Shown here piece by piece: positions 11,243 through 20,450 of a stretch of DNA of 64,000 bases (position 1 is the stretch's first letter; each line of letters starts with the position of its first letter). A program made the translations under genes and the position numbers. A model generated the notes under the pieces. The model did not search any database and was not told the DNA's origin. It was given only the letters and a program-made list of their open reading frames with translations. This DNA is from Aggregatibacter sp. 2125159857 (GTDB lineage: Bacteria; Pseudomonadota; Gammaproteobacteria; Enterobacterales; Pasteurellaceae), in NCBI RefSeq assembly GCF_017798005.1, contig NZ_CP072548.1:558001-622000 (forward strand), in the 5' to 3' direction.

Positions 11243-11935
11243 TCAATTAAGCAACTGACACAGTACGCCGGACAAGCAAAGAAACGGGCCGAAAGGAATG
11301 GCGGTTAAGTGACGTTGGTTTAGCTTGCCGTAAAGTGCATAAACCAAGCCCAAGAGGCAAGCAAGTAATAAAAAGGCGGGTAATTGCTCATAAGAGAAAA
11401 ACGCGCCTAATCCCAAGGCAAGCCAGCAATCGCCACGCCCGAAGGCTTCTTGTTTGTAATACCCTTTGGCGCCGTAGTAGATAAGAGAAAAAACACCGAA
11501 AAAAATGACCGCACTTTGCAGGCTTTGTTCCAGTGTAAGGGGCGTAATTTGCCAATAGGCTGCGCCTAATCCGAGGGCAAACAGGTTTTGGCATAGGGCG
11601 GGAGAAATTAAGCGGTAATACCCATCCACCACCGAGATGGCGAATAATAAACTACAAAAACACGCCCAACATATTGCCGTGAAGATGTCTTCGTTTAGCC
11701 AATTGCAAAGGGCAAATAATAAGGCGAAAAAGAGGCAGTAATAAGGTTGGGAAATCTTGGTTTGAATGGGCGTCAATATGGATTTCTCCGGCGCAAAGTG
11801 CGGTGGATTTTCAGGGTAAATTTCAACATAGGCTGCATGAATTTCTTGACTTAAACGGAAGGCAAAGTGATGTACATAGCCATAAATCACGCGCCCAACA
11901 AACCAACCTGCCAATACAAATGCCACGCCTATCAT
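11243..11935 (-). CDS. pilD: Prepilin leader peptidase PilD (lacks the methylase zinc motif)
   Basis: A 230-residue polytopic protease that should cleave the PilA leader at the inner membrane. The two catalytic aspartates of type IV prepilin peptidases are present: D104 in SVVDGYYRLISP and D169 in AFGRGDCWLALG (the GxGD motif). The N-terminal cytoplasmic loop (about residues 27-62) lacks the paired CxxC cysteines that bind zinc in bifunctional PilD/PulO enzymes. N-methylation of the mature pilin may therefore work differently or be absent. It starts within the pilC stop region (4-base overlap) and is the last pil gene of the operon. Confidence 0.9.
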   Translation of the reverse strand: MIGVAFVLAGWFVGRVIYGYVHHFAFRLSQEIHAAYVEIYPENPPHFAPEKSILTPIQTKISQPYYCLFFALLFALCNWLNEDIFTAICWACFCSLLFAISVVDGYYRLISPALCQNLFALGLGAAYWQITPLTLEQSLQSAVIFFGVFSLIYYGAKGYYKQEAFGRGDCWLALGLGAFFSYEQLPAFLLLACLLGLVYALYGKLNQRHLTAIPFGPFLCLSGVLCQLLN

Positions 11936-13170
11936 TGCACCAACGCGCCCATATTGAAAATCGGCAAATACATCCCGAGCATAATTAAGCCGATCAGCCC
12001 ACCGATAATGACCATCAACAGCGGCTCCAGCATTTGTGACAGCAGATCGATCTGATAGTCCAATTGTTGTTGATGATCGTTGGCAATAAATTGCAACATT
12101 TTAGGGAGCTGACCACTTTGTTCGCCCACCTGTAACATTTGTTGTGCCGCCAACGGAAAAATCTGGCTACTCACACTGGCGGAGAAGGCATAACCTTGTT
12201 GTAGCCAGTGTAAAATGGATTGCACTTCTTCGATTAACAGCCAATCGCCTTGCACGTTTGGCGATCTTTGCCAACTTGGATTTTGTGGTAAAAACGACTG
12301 CAAAGCCTGATTCAGCGGCACGCCCGCCTGTAACATTAAAAATAAACTGCGACTAAATCCCACCAAACGAGAAAGTTGCACGATGCGATTCAGTACAGGC
12401 ATGGCATTGATTATTCGGATTTTTTGCCGATTAAACCAAGGGGAATGTTTCAAGCGGGCGCGAATAAACAGAATAGTCAACGTCATACAAATTAACAGAT
12501 GCAGCCAATAATCCTGTAATCCTTGCGACAGTGTGAGTAGCACTTGGGTGAAAGTCGGGAGTTGCGCACTACTGCTGTCATACATTTCAGCGAATTGCGG
12601 CACGATAAACAGCAGTAAAAGTGCGGTTAAAATCAGCGATATGCCAAGTACCAACACTGGGTAAAGCAGAATTTTTCGAATCTTGCGTTGCAACGCCAAT
12701 GCCTGCTGTTTGTGTTGCGCGATTTCATGGCATACGGTGGGTAACTTGCCCGTCATTTCACCGACTTTAATCAATTGGCGATCTTGATAGGTTAAATAGG
12801 CATGTTGTTTTTCTAAGTGTTGTTTTTCTAAGGCTTGGGAAAATGCCAAACCGCTTTCAATATCCTTTAAAAGTTGGCGCAACCAACTGTTTAGCGCAAT
12901 ATTGGTGCAATGTTGTAACAAAATTTGCAGACTATTTTTTAACGGAACCGCCGCTTGTAATAAGGTCGCCAACTGAGAAAGCAACGCACAGACTTCGGCG
13001 TTTTTAGGCTTGCTGTTTAATTGCCAATTTTGTTGCAGTTTAATGTGTTGTAAACCGCGTGACATTAGCTGTTGTTGCGCTATCATGGCGCTTTCTGCCA
13101 CAATCGTGCCTTTCTGCTTTTGTTGTAAACGGTTGATTCCACGCCACTTGAATAATTTCAGTTTACGCAT
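11932..13170 (-). CDS. pilC: Type IV pilus inner-membrane platform protein PilC
   Basis: 412 residues of the GspF/PilC family, with two homologous cytoplasmic helical domains separated by transmembrane helices. The family signatures are KVGEMTGKLPTVCHEIA in the first repeat and QVGEQSGQLPKML in the second. The N-terminus starts MRKLKLFKWRGINR. The protein anchors the assembly motor PilB. It overlaps pilB by 8 bases and pilD by 4, showing a tight operon. Natural transformation in Haemophilus depends on this pilus. Confidence 0.95.
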   Translation of the reverse strand: MRKLKLFKWRGINRLQQKQKGTIVAESAMIAQQQLMSRGLQHIKLQQNWQLNSKPKNAEVCALLSQLATLLQAAVPLKNSLQILLQHCTNIALNSWLRQLLKDIESGLAFSQALEKQHLEKQHAYLTYQDRQLIKVGEMTGKLPTVCHEIAQHKQQALALQRKIRKILLYPVLVLGISLILTALLLLFIVPQFAEMYDSSSAQLPTFTQVLLTLSQGLQDYWLHLLICMTLTILFIRARLKHSPWFNRQKIRIINAMPVLNRIVQLSRLVGFSRSLFLMLQAGVPLNQALQSFLPQNPSWQRSPNVQGDWLLIEEVQSILHWLQQGYAFSASVSSQIFPLAAQQMLQVGEQSGQLPKMLQFIANDHQQQLDYQIDLLSQMLEPLLMVIIGGLIGLIMLGMYLPIFNMGALVQ

Positions 13171-14575
13171 TTGGTTGCCCCAATACCCGTTGCACTTCGG
13201 CTAAATCCGTCACTTGCGACTTCACTTTTTCTAATGCGCTGGCATATAAATTCTGAAAATCCAATTGATAACCTGAGGTTTGTGATACATCAGGCTGAAG
13301 GAATTGATAAACACCGATTCGACCTTGGTAGCCTTGATGACAATCGCAAAAACGCGTGGCATTTCCACCGCACTTTTGGCATCGTTTACGCACCAAGCGT
13401 TGGGCGATCACCAATAATAAACTGCTATCGATTTCGTGTTGTTGAATGCCAAGTTGTTGTAAACGTGAGATAGCTGAAGGGGCATCATTGGTATGTAGCG
13501 TCGATAATACCAAATGGCCGGTTTGCGCCGCCCGTAAAGCCATGGCGGCACTTTCTTCGTCACGAATTTCACCCAACATAATAATGTCGGGATCTTGACG
13601 CAAAAAGGTACGCAACAAGCGACTGAAATCTAAGCCGATTTGAGGATTGACTTGGGTTTGGATAATGCCCGGCAATTGAATTTCAATGGGATCTTCCGCC
13701 GTCATAATGTGTTTCTCGGGCGTATTGAGCCATTGTAATGCCGTATATAACGAAATACTTTTGCCACTTCCTGTCGGACCAGTGACTAAAATCAGCCCTT
13801 GCGGTTGGCTGAGCGCATGACGAAAGGTGTGTTGCTGTTGTTCCGTCATGCCCAGTTCACTAAAAGCCAGCTGTACGGGGCGGTTTTGTTGTAAACGCAA
13901 GACGGCTTTTTCACCAAAATGCGTCGCGAGTGTGGAGAGCCGAAAATCCAAAATATCGGAAAACGTCGTTTTAAACTGAAACCGTCCGTCTTGCGGCAGG
14001 CGGGTTTCGCTGATGTCCAATTTCGCCAGTAATTTCAAACGGGAAATTAGTCGGTTGGCGAGCGCCTGCGCAATGGTATTTTGCACTTGCAATACGCCGT
14101 CAATACGAAAACGGACTTGTAAAAAATCCGCTTGCGGTTCTAAATGAATATCGGAGGCTTTTTTGGTGGTGGCGTTTTCAAAAATTTGGTTAAGCAACTG
14201 AATCGTTGGCTCATCGGAGAATTGTTCTTGTTGCTCCTGAGGCGTGACGGAATAAAAGAGCGGTTGATTTTCATCGAGTTTTTCTTGATGTGGCACTAAA
14301 TCCTGCAAGGCCTTTTTTAACACGGCAGGTTCAATGAGTACCGGCTCAATATTTTTCCCGGTTAAAAAGGAAAACGCTTCACAAGCGGCAAGGTTGGCTA
14401 AGGAATCCAACCCTAGCCATAATTTTTGTGGTTCTTCTTTTAATGGTAGCGCCAAATAACGCAAAAGAACGCTTTGTTGCTGTTGGTTTTGTTGCCATAA
14501 CTCGGGCGTAATCGTAAAGAGATCGCCTTGTTGGCTACGGATCGTATAGGAAGATTCCACCAAATGCTGCATCAA
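13163..14575 (-). CDS. pilB: Type IV pilus assembly ATPase PilB
   Basis: A 470-residue cytoplasmic hexameric motor of the GspE/PilB family that powers pilus extension. The Walker A box GPTGSGKS is near residue 263. The Walker B/Asp box DPDIIMLGEIRDEES, the His box TGHLVLSTLHTNDAPSAI and the C-terminal tetracysteine zinc site (CQKCGG, CDCHQGYQGRIGVYQ) are all present. It lies 15 bases downstream of pilA on the same strand. Confidence 0.96.
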   Translation of the reverse strand: MMQHLVESSYTIRSQQGDLFTITPELWQQNQQQQSVLLRYLALPLKEEPQKLWLGLDSLANLAACEAFSFLTGKNIEPVLIEPAVLKKALQDLVPHQEKLDENQPLFYSVTPQEQQEQFSDEPTIQLLNQIFENATTKKASDIHLEPQADFLQVRFRIDGVLQVQNTIAQALANRLISRLKLLAKLDISETRLPQDGRFQFKTTFSDILDFRLSTLATHFGEKAVLRLQQNRPVQLAFSELGMTEQQQHTFRHALSQPQGLILVTGPTGSGKSISLYTALQWLNTPEKHIMTAEDPIEIQLPGIIQTQVNPQIGLDFSRLLRTFLRQDPDIIMLGEIRDEESAAMALRAAQTGHLVLSTLHTNDAPSAISRLQQLGIQQHEIDSSLLLVIAQRLVRKRCQKCGGNATRFCDCHQGYQGRIGVYQFLQPDVSQTSGYQLDFQNLYASALEKVKSQVTDLAEVQRVLGQPNA

Positions 14576-14590
14576 GCCACCGCCCCGTGA

Positions 14591-15040
14591 TTATGAACAA
14601 AAACCTGCCGGGAAGATGTCGGCGTTAGTGCCGCAAGAGGCCGTCCATGTAACGCCATTTGAGGTGCCACCGGATGCCGTTAGGGTATAAGTAACATTGT
14701 CTAATGTGCTTTTTCCGACCACTGTGATGGCACCGTTTTTAACCGCCGTGGATTTGACATATTTTTGTGTGGCATTTGTGATGTCGGGTTGAATGCCATT
14801 TTGTCCGCCACTACAGCCTTCTGTTTTGCCGGTGTTATAAATGCACAATTCCACTTCAGCACGAAGTGGCGCAGAGGCTTGCAACAGTTCGGAAACTGCC
14901 GCTTTTTTGGTGTAGTTTTGATAAGATGGAATGGCGATAGTGGCTAAAATTGCCACGATCGCAATGACGATCATTAATTCAATTAATGTAAACCCTTTTT
15001 TCATGGATTTCACGGAGAAAAATGCGGACTGACTTTTCAT
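14591..15040 (-). CDS. pilA: Major type IV pilin PilA
   Basis: A 149-residue prepilin. The class III cleavage motif is [15 protein letters not shown], with Glu+5 present. I chose the ATG at 15040 (AGGT upstream), giving a 16-residue leader; the ATG at 15004 would leave only four leader residues. Haemophilus PilA likewise has a leader longer than classical type IVa pilins. A cysteine pair near the C-terminus (ASCG...GFCS) probably forms the D-loop disulfide, with another pair at the [11 protein letters not shown] region. It is the first gene of pilABCD, divergent from ampD, with a CRP-S-like site about 100 bases upstream. Confidence 0.95.
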   Translation of the reverse strand: MKSQSAFFSVKSMKKGFTLIELMIVIAIVAILATIAIPSYQNYTKKAAVSELLQASAPLRAEVELCIYNTGKTEGCSGGQNGIQPDITNATQKYVKSTAVKNGAITVVGKSTLDNVTYTLTASGGTSNGVTWTASCGTNADIFPAGFCS

Positions 15041-15133
15041 AAAACCTACCTTTGTAAAATAAAATTTGGGATTATTTTGTTTTGGTATTTTGTGATAAAG
15101 GAAGAAACACAGCGAAAGTTGACCGCACTTTTG

Positions 15134-15149
15134 TGGGATTCTGATCGCA
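15134..15149 (-). promoter_or_regulatory. Candidate CRP-S (Sxy-dependent) competence site for pilABCD
   Basis: Read toward pilA the site is TGCGATCAGAATCCCA. It matches the Pasteurellaceae CRP-S pattern TGCGA-N6-TCGCA at nine of ten positions. It lies in the pilA-ampD intergenic region, centred about 101 bases from the pilA start codon. pil operons are established members of the CRP/Sxy regulon in Haemophilus influenzae. The downstream -10 element was not clearly recognisable. Confidence 0.6.
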
Positions 15150-15163
15150 AAAATAAGATTCAT

Positions 15164-15718
15164 ATGACAGAAAAAACACTCAAAATTGATAACGGCTGGT
15201 TGACCAATACCCGCAAAGTAATATCCCCCCATTTTGATCTGCGTCCTGATCCGCAAGATATTTCTTTATTGATTATTCATTACATCAGCCTGCCGCCGGA
15301 GCAGTTTGGCAGCAGTGATATTGATGATTTTTTTCAAGGCAAATTGGATCCTCATCGTCATCCTTATTTTGCCGAGATCAGCACACTTCGGGTGTCGGCA
15401 CATTGCTTGATTAATCGAGCAGGCGAGATAACCCAGTATGTGAATTTTAATGATCGCGCTTGGCACGCAGGCGTTTCCTGTTTTGAGGGACGGGAAAAAT
15501 GCAATGATTTTGCCATCGGGATTGAATTGGAAGGAAGCAATGAGCAACCGTTTACCACGCAACAATATGCGTCTTTACAGCATTTAACACAGGTGATTAT
15601 GCAGGCTTATCCGTTAATTACCAAGGAACGCATTGTCGGCCATTGTGATGTTTCGCCGGGGAGAAAAATCGATCCGGGACAATATTTTGATTGGACAAGA
15701 TATTTACAGGCTCTTTAG
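15164..15718 (+). CDS. ampD: 1,6-anhydro-N-acetylmuramyl-L-alanine amidase AmpD
   Basis: A 184-residue cytosolic zinc amidase of the amidase_2 fold that removes peptides from anhydromuropeptides during wall recycling. The start is [13 protein letters not shown]; the longer upstream frame runs through an uptake signal and is not used. Zinc ligands are visible: the His of LLIIHYIS, and the His and Asp ten residues apart in [15 protein letters not shown]. It is divergent from pilA, as in H. influenzae. Confidence 0.95.
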   Translation: MTEKTLKIDNGWLTNTRKVISPHFDLRPDPQDISLLIIHYISLPPEQFGSSDIDDFFQGKLDPHRHPYFAEISTLRVSAHCLINRAGEITQYVNFNDRAWHAGVSCFEGREKCNDFAIGIELEGSNEQPFTTQQYASLQHLTQVIMQAYPLITKERIVGHCDVSPGRKIDPGQYFDWTRYLQAL

Positions 15719-16319
15719 TCTTACACAAAATTAGTATTGAACAATAAATAGACAGCAAAAAATGACATTGATGTGGCATTTGTGAATAGAGGTTAATTTG
15801 TTGTTAATTTATTGATAAATAAAGATAAATTTAAAAATTTTTAAAGCGTAACTTCGGTTTTGAAATGTTATTTTGAGTTATTCCTTGGTGAAAACACAAT
15901 TTTATCCACAGAAATACTGAATAACTCACAGGCGGCTGAATCACTGTCTGAACTTGGTGAAAATATGGGTGAACAGGGGAATTTTTTCGGTGGCATTGAT
16001 GAAAAAAATAACGTGAATAGCGTCATGAGCACATCATCCCATTGGATGCTAAAAATTTAATTCACAGCGACTATGCCTAGGTAAAATCTGAGAGCAGCAA
16101 AATTTAAAAGCAGATTGTTTCCTGTTTTCACCAAGTTATCCACAAGGTTATTCAAGATACAAAGCGGAATGTCGAACCGAAGTGAAAAAAATCAAGGGAT
16201 TTTTGACCGCACTTTATAACTTTTGAATCTATGGCATAGCCTTTATTTCTTTTTTAATGCTTGCACTCTCCTGTAGTATGTCAAAGGTGACATTATGTGA
16301 TTTATGTAAGGAGTTTATT
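15719..16319. other. AT-rich non-coding gap with two perfect DnaA boxes
   Basis: About 600 bases without a credible gene. Two exact DnaA boxes TTATCCACA lie on the same strand at 15902-15910 and 16136-16144. An AT-rich stretch at about 15795-15845 lies to their left. An uptake signal lies near 16206. I saw no GATC sites, so it does not look like an E. coli-type oriC. The ORF at 15860-16060 has no homology I recognise and starts in AT-rich sequence. The -35-like TTGCAC at 16260 and the AAGGAG at about 16308 belong to the next gene. Confidence 0.5.
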
Positions 16320-16865
16320 ATGTCAGCATTTCCTATTCATACGATTGAAAGCGCGCCGGAAGCCGCGAAAGAGGCGTTAAAAGCCGTACAAAATGCCAAT
16401 GGCTTCATTCCGAATTTAATTGGCGTGTTAGCCAATGCGCCAACAGCATTGGAAACCTATCGCACAGTGGGCGCGATTAATGGTCGTAATAGTTTAACGG
16501 CGGCAGAACGTGAAGTGGTTCAAATTACGGCGGCGGTGGTGAATGGGTGTGGCTTTTGCGTTGCTGGGCACACTAAAATTGCGTTGAAAGTGTTGAAACT
16601 TGAAGAAACACTGGTGAATCAAATTCGCGCCACAGCACGCATTGAACAAGACGATAAGCTTGATGCACTAGCGCGCTTTACCTTGGCAGTGATTTTACAA
16701 AAAGCAAAACTCACAGCTGCGCAACAACAAGCATTTTATGCGGCAGGTTATACCCAAGAAAACGCCATTGATGTCGTGTTAGGGGTAAGTCTGGCAACAT
16801 TGTGTAACTATGTGAATAACCTTGCGGATACGCCAATTAATCCGGAATTACAAGCCTTTGCGTAA
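16320..16865 (+). CDS. Carboxymuconolactone decarboxylase (AhpD-like) family protein
   Basis: 181 residues of the CMD/AhpD superfamily. The start at 16320 (MSAFPIHTIES) has AAGGAG spaced correctly; the longer frame from 16257 is unlikely. The redox motif CGFCVAGH (C-x2-C with a nearby His) follows a conserved Glu in LTAAEREVVQ. Such proteins act as alkylhydroperoxidase-type thiol reductases in the cytosol. The gene is monocistronic: a terminator at 16931 follows. The physiological substrate cannot be read from neighbours. Confidence 0.87.
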   Translation: MSAFPIHTIESAPEAAKEALKAVQNANGFIPNLIGVLANAPTALETYRTVGAINGRNSLTAAEREVVQITAAVVNGCGFCVAGHTKIALKVLKLEETLVNQIRATARIEQDDKLDALARFTLAVILQKAKLTAAQQQAFYAAGYTQENAIDVVLGVSLATLCNYVNNLADTPINPELQAFA

Positions 16866-16930
16866 TTTTCTTCCTGCTAATGTGAGGGCAATCGGATGAT
16901 TTGCCGTTAACATTCGGTTTATTTTTATTT

Positions 16931-16970
16931 AAAGACTAAGCACTGTACTGCATTGTGCTTAGTCTTTTTT
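16931..16970 (+). terminator. Terminator of the AhpD-like gene
   Basis: A 13-bp stem AAAGACTAAGCAC/GTGCTTAGTCTTT with an 11-base loop runs into a T-rich tail. Confidence 0.92.
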
Positions 16971-17039
16971 ATTTTGTTTTCTCAGGCACTGAAATGAAAT
17001 TGAAGCTATAATAGCGGTGAAAATAAACAAGGAATTTTT

Positions 17040-17744
17040 ATGCGTTTAGATAAATTTTTAGCGGAAACAACCGGTTTAACCCGTTCACAGGCAGCAAAAG
17101 TATTACGTCAAAGTGCGGTCACCGTTAACGGTAAAATTGAAAAGAGCGGGGCGGTGAAAGTGAGCCCTGATGATGAAGTTTGTTATGATGGTGAGCGCTT
17201 GACGTGGGTAGAAAACGGGCAATACATTATGTTGCACAAACCGCAAGGTTACATTTGCTCCCATGAAGATGGCGATTATCCGACCATTTATCAATTTTTT
17301 GATTATCCGTTATCTGCCCGTTTGCACAGTGCTGGGCGGTTGGATGTGGATACCACAGGCTTGGTGTTGCTGACAGATGACGGTCAGTGGTCGCACCGAA
17401 TTACTTCACCCAAATTTCATTGTGAGAAGACGTATTTGGTCACCTTGGCCGATCCTGTTGAAGCGGATTATGTGCAGGCTTGTGCTGACGGCATTTTGTT
17501 GCGTGGCGAGAAAGAACTGACCAAACCTGCTACACTAGAAATTTTAGATGATTACAACGTGAATTTAACCCTGAGCGAAGGGCGTTATCATCAAGTTAAA
17601 CGGATGTTTGCCTCGTTGGGGAATAAAGTTGTCGCATTACATCGTTGGAAGATCGGTGGTGTGGTGTTAGATGAACATTTGGCAGAAGGAGAATTTCGTC
17701 CTCTAACAGAGGAAGAAATCGCATACTTAGGTGGAGAATCCTAG
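17040..17744 (+). CDS. rsuA: 16S rRNA pseudouridine(516) synthase RsuA
   Basis: A 234-residue enzyme that isomerises U516 of 16S rRNA. An N-terminal S4 RNA-binding domain (MRLDKFLAETTGLTRSQA) precedes the catalytic domain. The catalytic Asp is in AGRLDVDTTGL, and KRMFASLGNKVVALHR closes the RsuA/RluB family core. The start has AAGGA at a good distance. The stop lies next to or overlaps the start of the following exporter gene, as in the Haemophilus order. Confidence 0.94.
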   Translation: MRLDKFLAETTGLTRSQAAKVLRQSAVTVNGKIEKSGAVKVSPDDEVCYDGERLTWVENGQYIMLHKPQGYICSHEDGDYPTIYQFFDYPLSARLHSAGRLDVDTTGLVLLTDDGQWSHRITSPKFHCEKTYLVTLADPVEADYVQACADGILLRGEKELTKPATLEILDDYNVNLTLSEGRYHQVKRMFASLGNKVVALHRWKIGGVVLDEHLAEGEFRPLTEEEIAYLGGES

Positions 17745-17745
17745 T

Positions 17746-18942
17746 TTGAGTTCAAATAAAACAGTCAAAACAAATTTTATTTTTGTGGTGGCGTTGGGTA
17801 TTTTGTCCATGTTGCCGCCATTGGGTGTGGATATGTACCTGCCGGCGTTTTTGAATATTGCGCAGGATTTACAGGTCACAAACGATCAGGTGCAACATAC
17901 GCTAACCGCTTTTGCTTATGGTTTGGCACTGGGGCAATTATTCTGGGGGCCGTTCGGTGACAGTTTCGGACGCAAGCCAATTATTTTGTTAGGCGTAACG
18001 GTTTCTGCGATAGCGGCATTGATTTTAACGCAAATCCATTCTATCGGAAATTTCACCGCACTTCGTTTTGTTCAGGGCTTTTTTGGTGCGGCGCCGGTGG
18101 TATTGGTGGGCGCATTGTTGCGTGATTTGTTTGACAAGAATGCACTTTCCAAAATGATGTCGACAATTACGCTGGTGTTTATGATTGCGCCGTTGATCGC
18201 ACCGGTTGTCGGCGGTTATATTGTCTATTTTTTCCATTGGCACGCCATTTTTTATGTGACTGCTTTCATGGGACTATTGAGTATTTTGCTGGTCTTTTTT
18301 GTGGTGCCGGAAACGCATCATAAAGAAAATCGGATTCCGTTACGCTTGAATATTATTGCCCGTAATTTTATGGCGTTATGGAAACAAAAACCGGTGTTAG
18401 GTTATATGTTCTCAACGTCCTTTGCCTTTGCCGGCTTATTTGCGTTTTTAACGGCAGGATCGATTGTGTATATCGGGATTTACGGCATCAAACCTGAAAA
18501 TTTCGGCTATTTCTTTATGTTGAACATTGGCGTGATGACCTTTAGTTCATTCTTAAATGGGCGTTTAGTGGCTAAATGGGGGGCGGAGACCATGTTCCGT
18601 TTGGGGCTTGGGATACAAGGTTTGGCGGGCATCTGGTTGTTGCTTGTGGCGTTATTAGATTTGGGTTTTTGGTCAATGGCGCTGGGCGTAGCAGTGTTTG
18701 TTGGACAAAATCCATTGATTTCCTCTAATGCGATGGCCTCTATTTTAGAAAAGTTCCCCAATTCGGCAGGATCGGCGAATTCTATGGTCGGGAGCGTACG
18801 GTTTGGCATTGGCGCCTGCATGGGATCTTTGGTGTCTTTATTGCCGACCAATTCGGCGGCGCCAATGTTATTCGCCATGGTGCTTTGTTCTGTGATTGCG
18901 GTCGTTTGCTACGTGACGTTAACGGTTAAACATCGGGAATAA
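17746..18942 (+). CDS. bcr: Bcr/CflA-type drug resistance MFS exporter
   Basis: About 400 residues with 12 predicted membrane segments in the inner membrane. The MFS motif A is seen in GPFGDSFGRKPIIL, with DMYLPAF at the first helix and the Bcr-family loop RDLFDKNALSKMMS. The start is uncertain. A TTG at 17746 has GGTGGAG nine bases upstream and follows the rsuA stop directly; a GTG at 17731, inside rsuA, is also in frame. Either way translation is coupled to rsuA. The substrate is not predictable from sequence; relatives export bicyclomycin or sulfonamides. Confidence 0.88.
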   Translation: MSSNKTVKTNFIFVVALGILSMLPPLGVDMYLPAFLNIAQDLQVTNDQVQHTLTAFAYGLALGQLFWGPFGDSFGRKPIILLGVTVSAIAALILTQIHSIGNFTALRFVQGFFGAAPVVLVGALLRDLFDKNALSKMMSTITLVFMIAPLIAPVVGGYIVYFFHWHAIFYVTAFMGLLSILLVFFVVPETHHKENRIPLRLNIIARNFMALWKQKPVLGYMFSTSFAFAGLFAFLTAGSIVYIGIYGIKPENFGYFFMLNIGVMTFSSFLNGRLVAKWGAETMFRLGLGIQGLAGIWLLLVALLDLGFWSMALGVAVFVGQNPLISSNAMASILEKFPNSAGSANSMVGSVRFGIGACMGSLVSLLPTNSAAPMLFAMVLCSVIAVVCYVTLTVKHRE

Positions 18943-19134
18943 CCCACGAATTAACTCAGTTATATCAAGGGTTTCGCACATTATGAGAGGTATTCGTATT
19001 TGTAACAAAGAACGAAATTTGTTCTAAGTCAAAAAGTGGTTAAACTACCTCTAAATGGTTATGTGATTTAACCTGCGATTTTATTTCCTTATGATAGAAT
19101 GCCCCGCAAAAATAAGTCTGTGAAACAATCTGTT

Positions 19135-19770
19135 ATGGTCAATCAATTAATTCTTGAGAATCTCGCTTGCCAACGGGGAGATAAAGTCCTTTTTCATCGC
19201 GTGAATTTACACATTCAGGCAGGTGATTTTGTGCAAATTGAAGGGCACAACGGTATTGGGAAAACCAGTTTGTTACGCATTATTGCCGGGCTTGCCTCTC
19301 CTCTAGAAGGCGAAGTGCGGTGGAATTCTGACGCAATTGCTAAACAGCGCGAAGCTTTTCATTCTGATTTGTTGTATTTAGGACATCAGAGTGGCATTAA
19401 ACCAGAATTGAATGCGTGGGAGAATTTGCGTTTTTATCAACAAATTACCTCTTGTCGCCAAGGTGATGAAATACTGTGGGATGTGTTGCAAACAGTGGGA
19501 CTACTGGGGCGTGAAGACATTCCCGCGGCACAGCTTTCAGCCGGGCAGCAAAAACGCATTGCATTGGCGCGTTTGTGGTTATCAAAAGCACCGTTATGGA
19601 TTTTAGATGAGCCATTTAATGCGATCGATAAAAAAGGCGTGGCGGTGTTGACCGCACTTTTTGAACAACACGCGCAAAATGGCGGTATCGTGATCTTAAC
19701 CAGTCATCAGGAAGTGCCGAGTGCGCATTTGAAAAAAATCAATTTAGAACAGTTTAAGTGTACAGAGTAA
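19135..19770 (+). CDS. ccmA: Haem exporter ATP-binding protein CcmA
   Basis: A 211-residue ABC ATPase that drives release of holo-CcmE during cytochrome c maturation. Walker A is [10 protein letters not shown], the signature [14 protein letters not shown], Walker B LWILDEP. The start [12 protein letters not shown] at 19135 fits the family; an upstream in-frame ATG at 19099 only adds a basic tail. It is first of a nine-gene ccmABCDEFGHI run on the plus strand. The 190 bases upstream hold the probable promoter, but no clear operator was recognised. Confidence 0.95.
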   Translation: MVNQLILENLACQRGDKVLFHRVNLHIQAGDFVQIEGHNGIGKTSLLRIIAGLASPLEGEVRWNSDAIAKQREAFHSDLLYLGHQSGIKPELNAWENLRFYQQITSCRQGDEILWDVLQTVGLLGREDIPAAQLSAGQQKRIALARLWLSKAPLWILDEPFNAIDKKGVAVLTALFEQHAQNGGIVILTSHQEVPSAHLKKINLEQFKCTE

Positions 19771-19774
19771 CGGC

Positions 19775-20440
19775 ATGATCTTTTGGCATATTATTAAACG
19801 CGAATTACAAATTGCCATGCGCAAACAGGCGGAGATTCTTAATCCGTTGTGGTTTTTCCTGATTGTAATTACGTTGTTCCCTTTGGTGATCGGACCGGAT
19901 CCGGAATTATTGTCACGCATCGCACCGGGCGTGGCATGGGTGGCGGCGTTGTTATCCGCTTTGTTGTCCTTTGAACGCCTCTTTCGTGACGATTATATCG
20001 ATGGTTCTTTAGAGCAGTTAATGCTCACCTCGCAACCTTTGGTTTTAACCGCACTTGCTAAAGTCTTGGCACATTGGTTATTGACAGGGTTGCCGCTGAT
20101 TTTGTTGTCACCTATCGCCGCATTATTGTTGTCATTGGAAATACCAATTTGGTGGGCGTTGGTACTGACATTATTATTAGGCACACCGGTATTGAGTTGT
20201 CTTGGTGCTATTGGTGTCGCGTTAACAGTCGGTTTGCGTAAAGGCGGTGTGTTACTCAGTTTGTTGGTTGTACCGCTATTTATTCCTGTGCTTATTTTTT
20301 CTGCTTCCGTGTTGGATGCCGCAGGATTGAGCCTGCCTTATAACGGACAATTAGCTATTTTAGGTGCCATTTTAGCCGGCGTGATGACATTATCGCCATT
20401 CGCTATCGCTGCGGCATTACGCATCAGTTTGGATCAATAG
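19775..20440 (+). CDS. ccmB: Haem exporter permease CcmB
   Basis: A 221-residue protein with six hydrophobic segments. It begins MIFWHIIKRELQIAMRKQAEILNP with the CcmB-specific LSFERLFRDDYIDGSLEQL near residue 65. It forms the CcmABCD complex in the inner membrane. Four bases separate it from ccmA. An uptake signal (about 20046) lies within the coding sequence. Confidence 0.95.
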   Translation: MIFWHIIKRELQIAMRKQAEILNPLWFFLIVITLFPLVIGPDPELLSRIAPGVAWVAALLSALLSFERLFRDDYIDGSLEQLMLTSQPLVLTALAKVLAHWLLTGLPLILLSPIAALLLSLEIPIWWALVLTLLLGTPVLSCLGAIGVALTVGLRKGGVLLSLLVVPLFIPVLIFSASVLDAAGLSLPYNGQLAILGAILAGVMTLSPFAIAAALRISLDQ

Positions 20441-20450
20441 GGGATTATTT

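Noticed and set aside
15860..16060. 66-residue plus-strand ORF in the DnaA-box gap
   Set aside because: No ribosome site, no family, starts in AT-rich sequence and spans a DnaA box; probably chance.
15719..16319. Chromosomal origin of replication
   Set aside because: Only two DnaA boxes, no GATC cluster and no dnaA, gidA or mioC neighbours.
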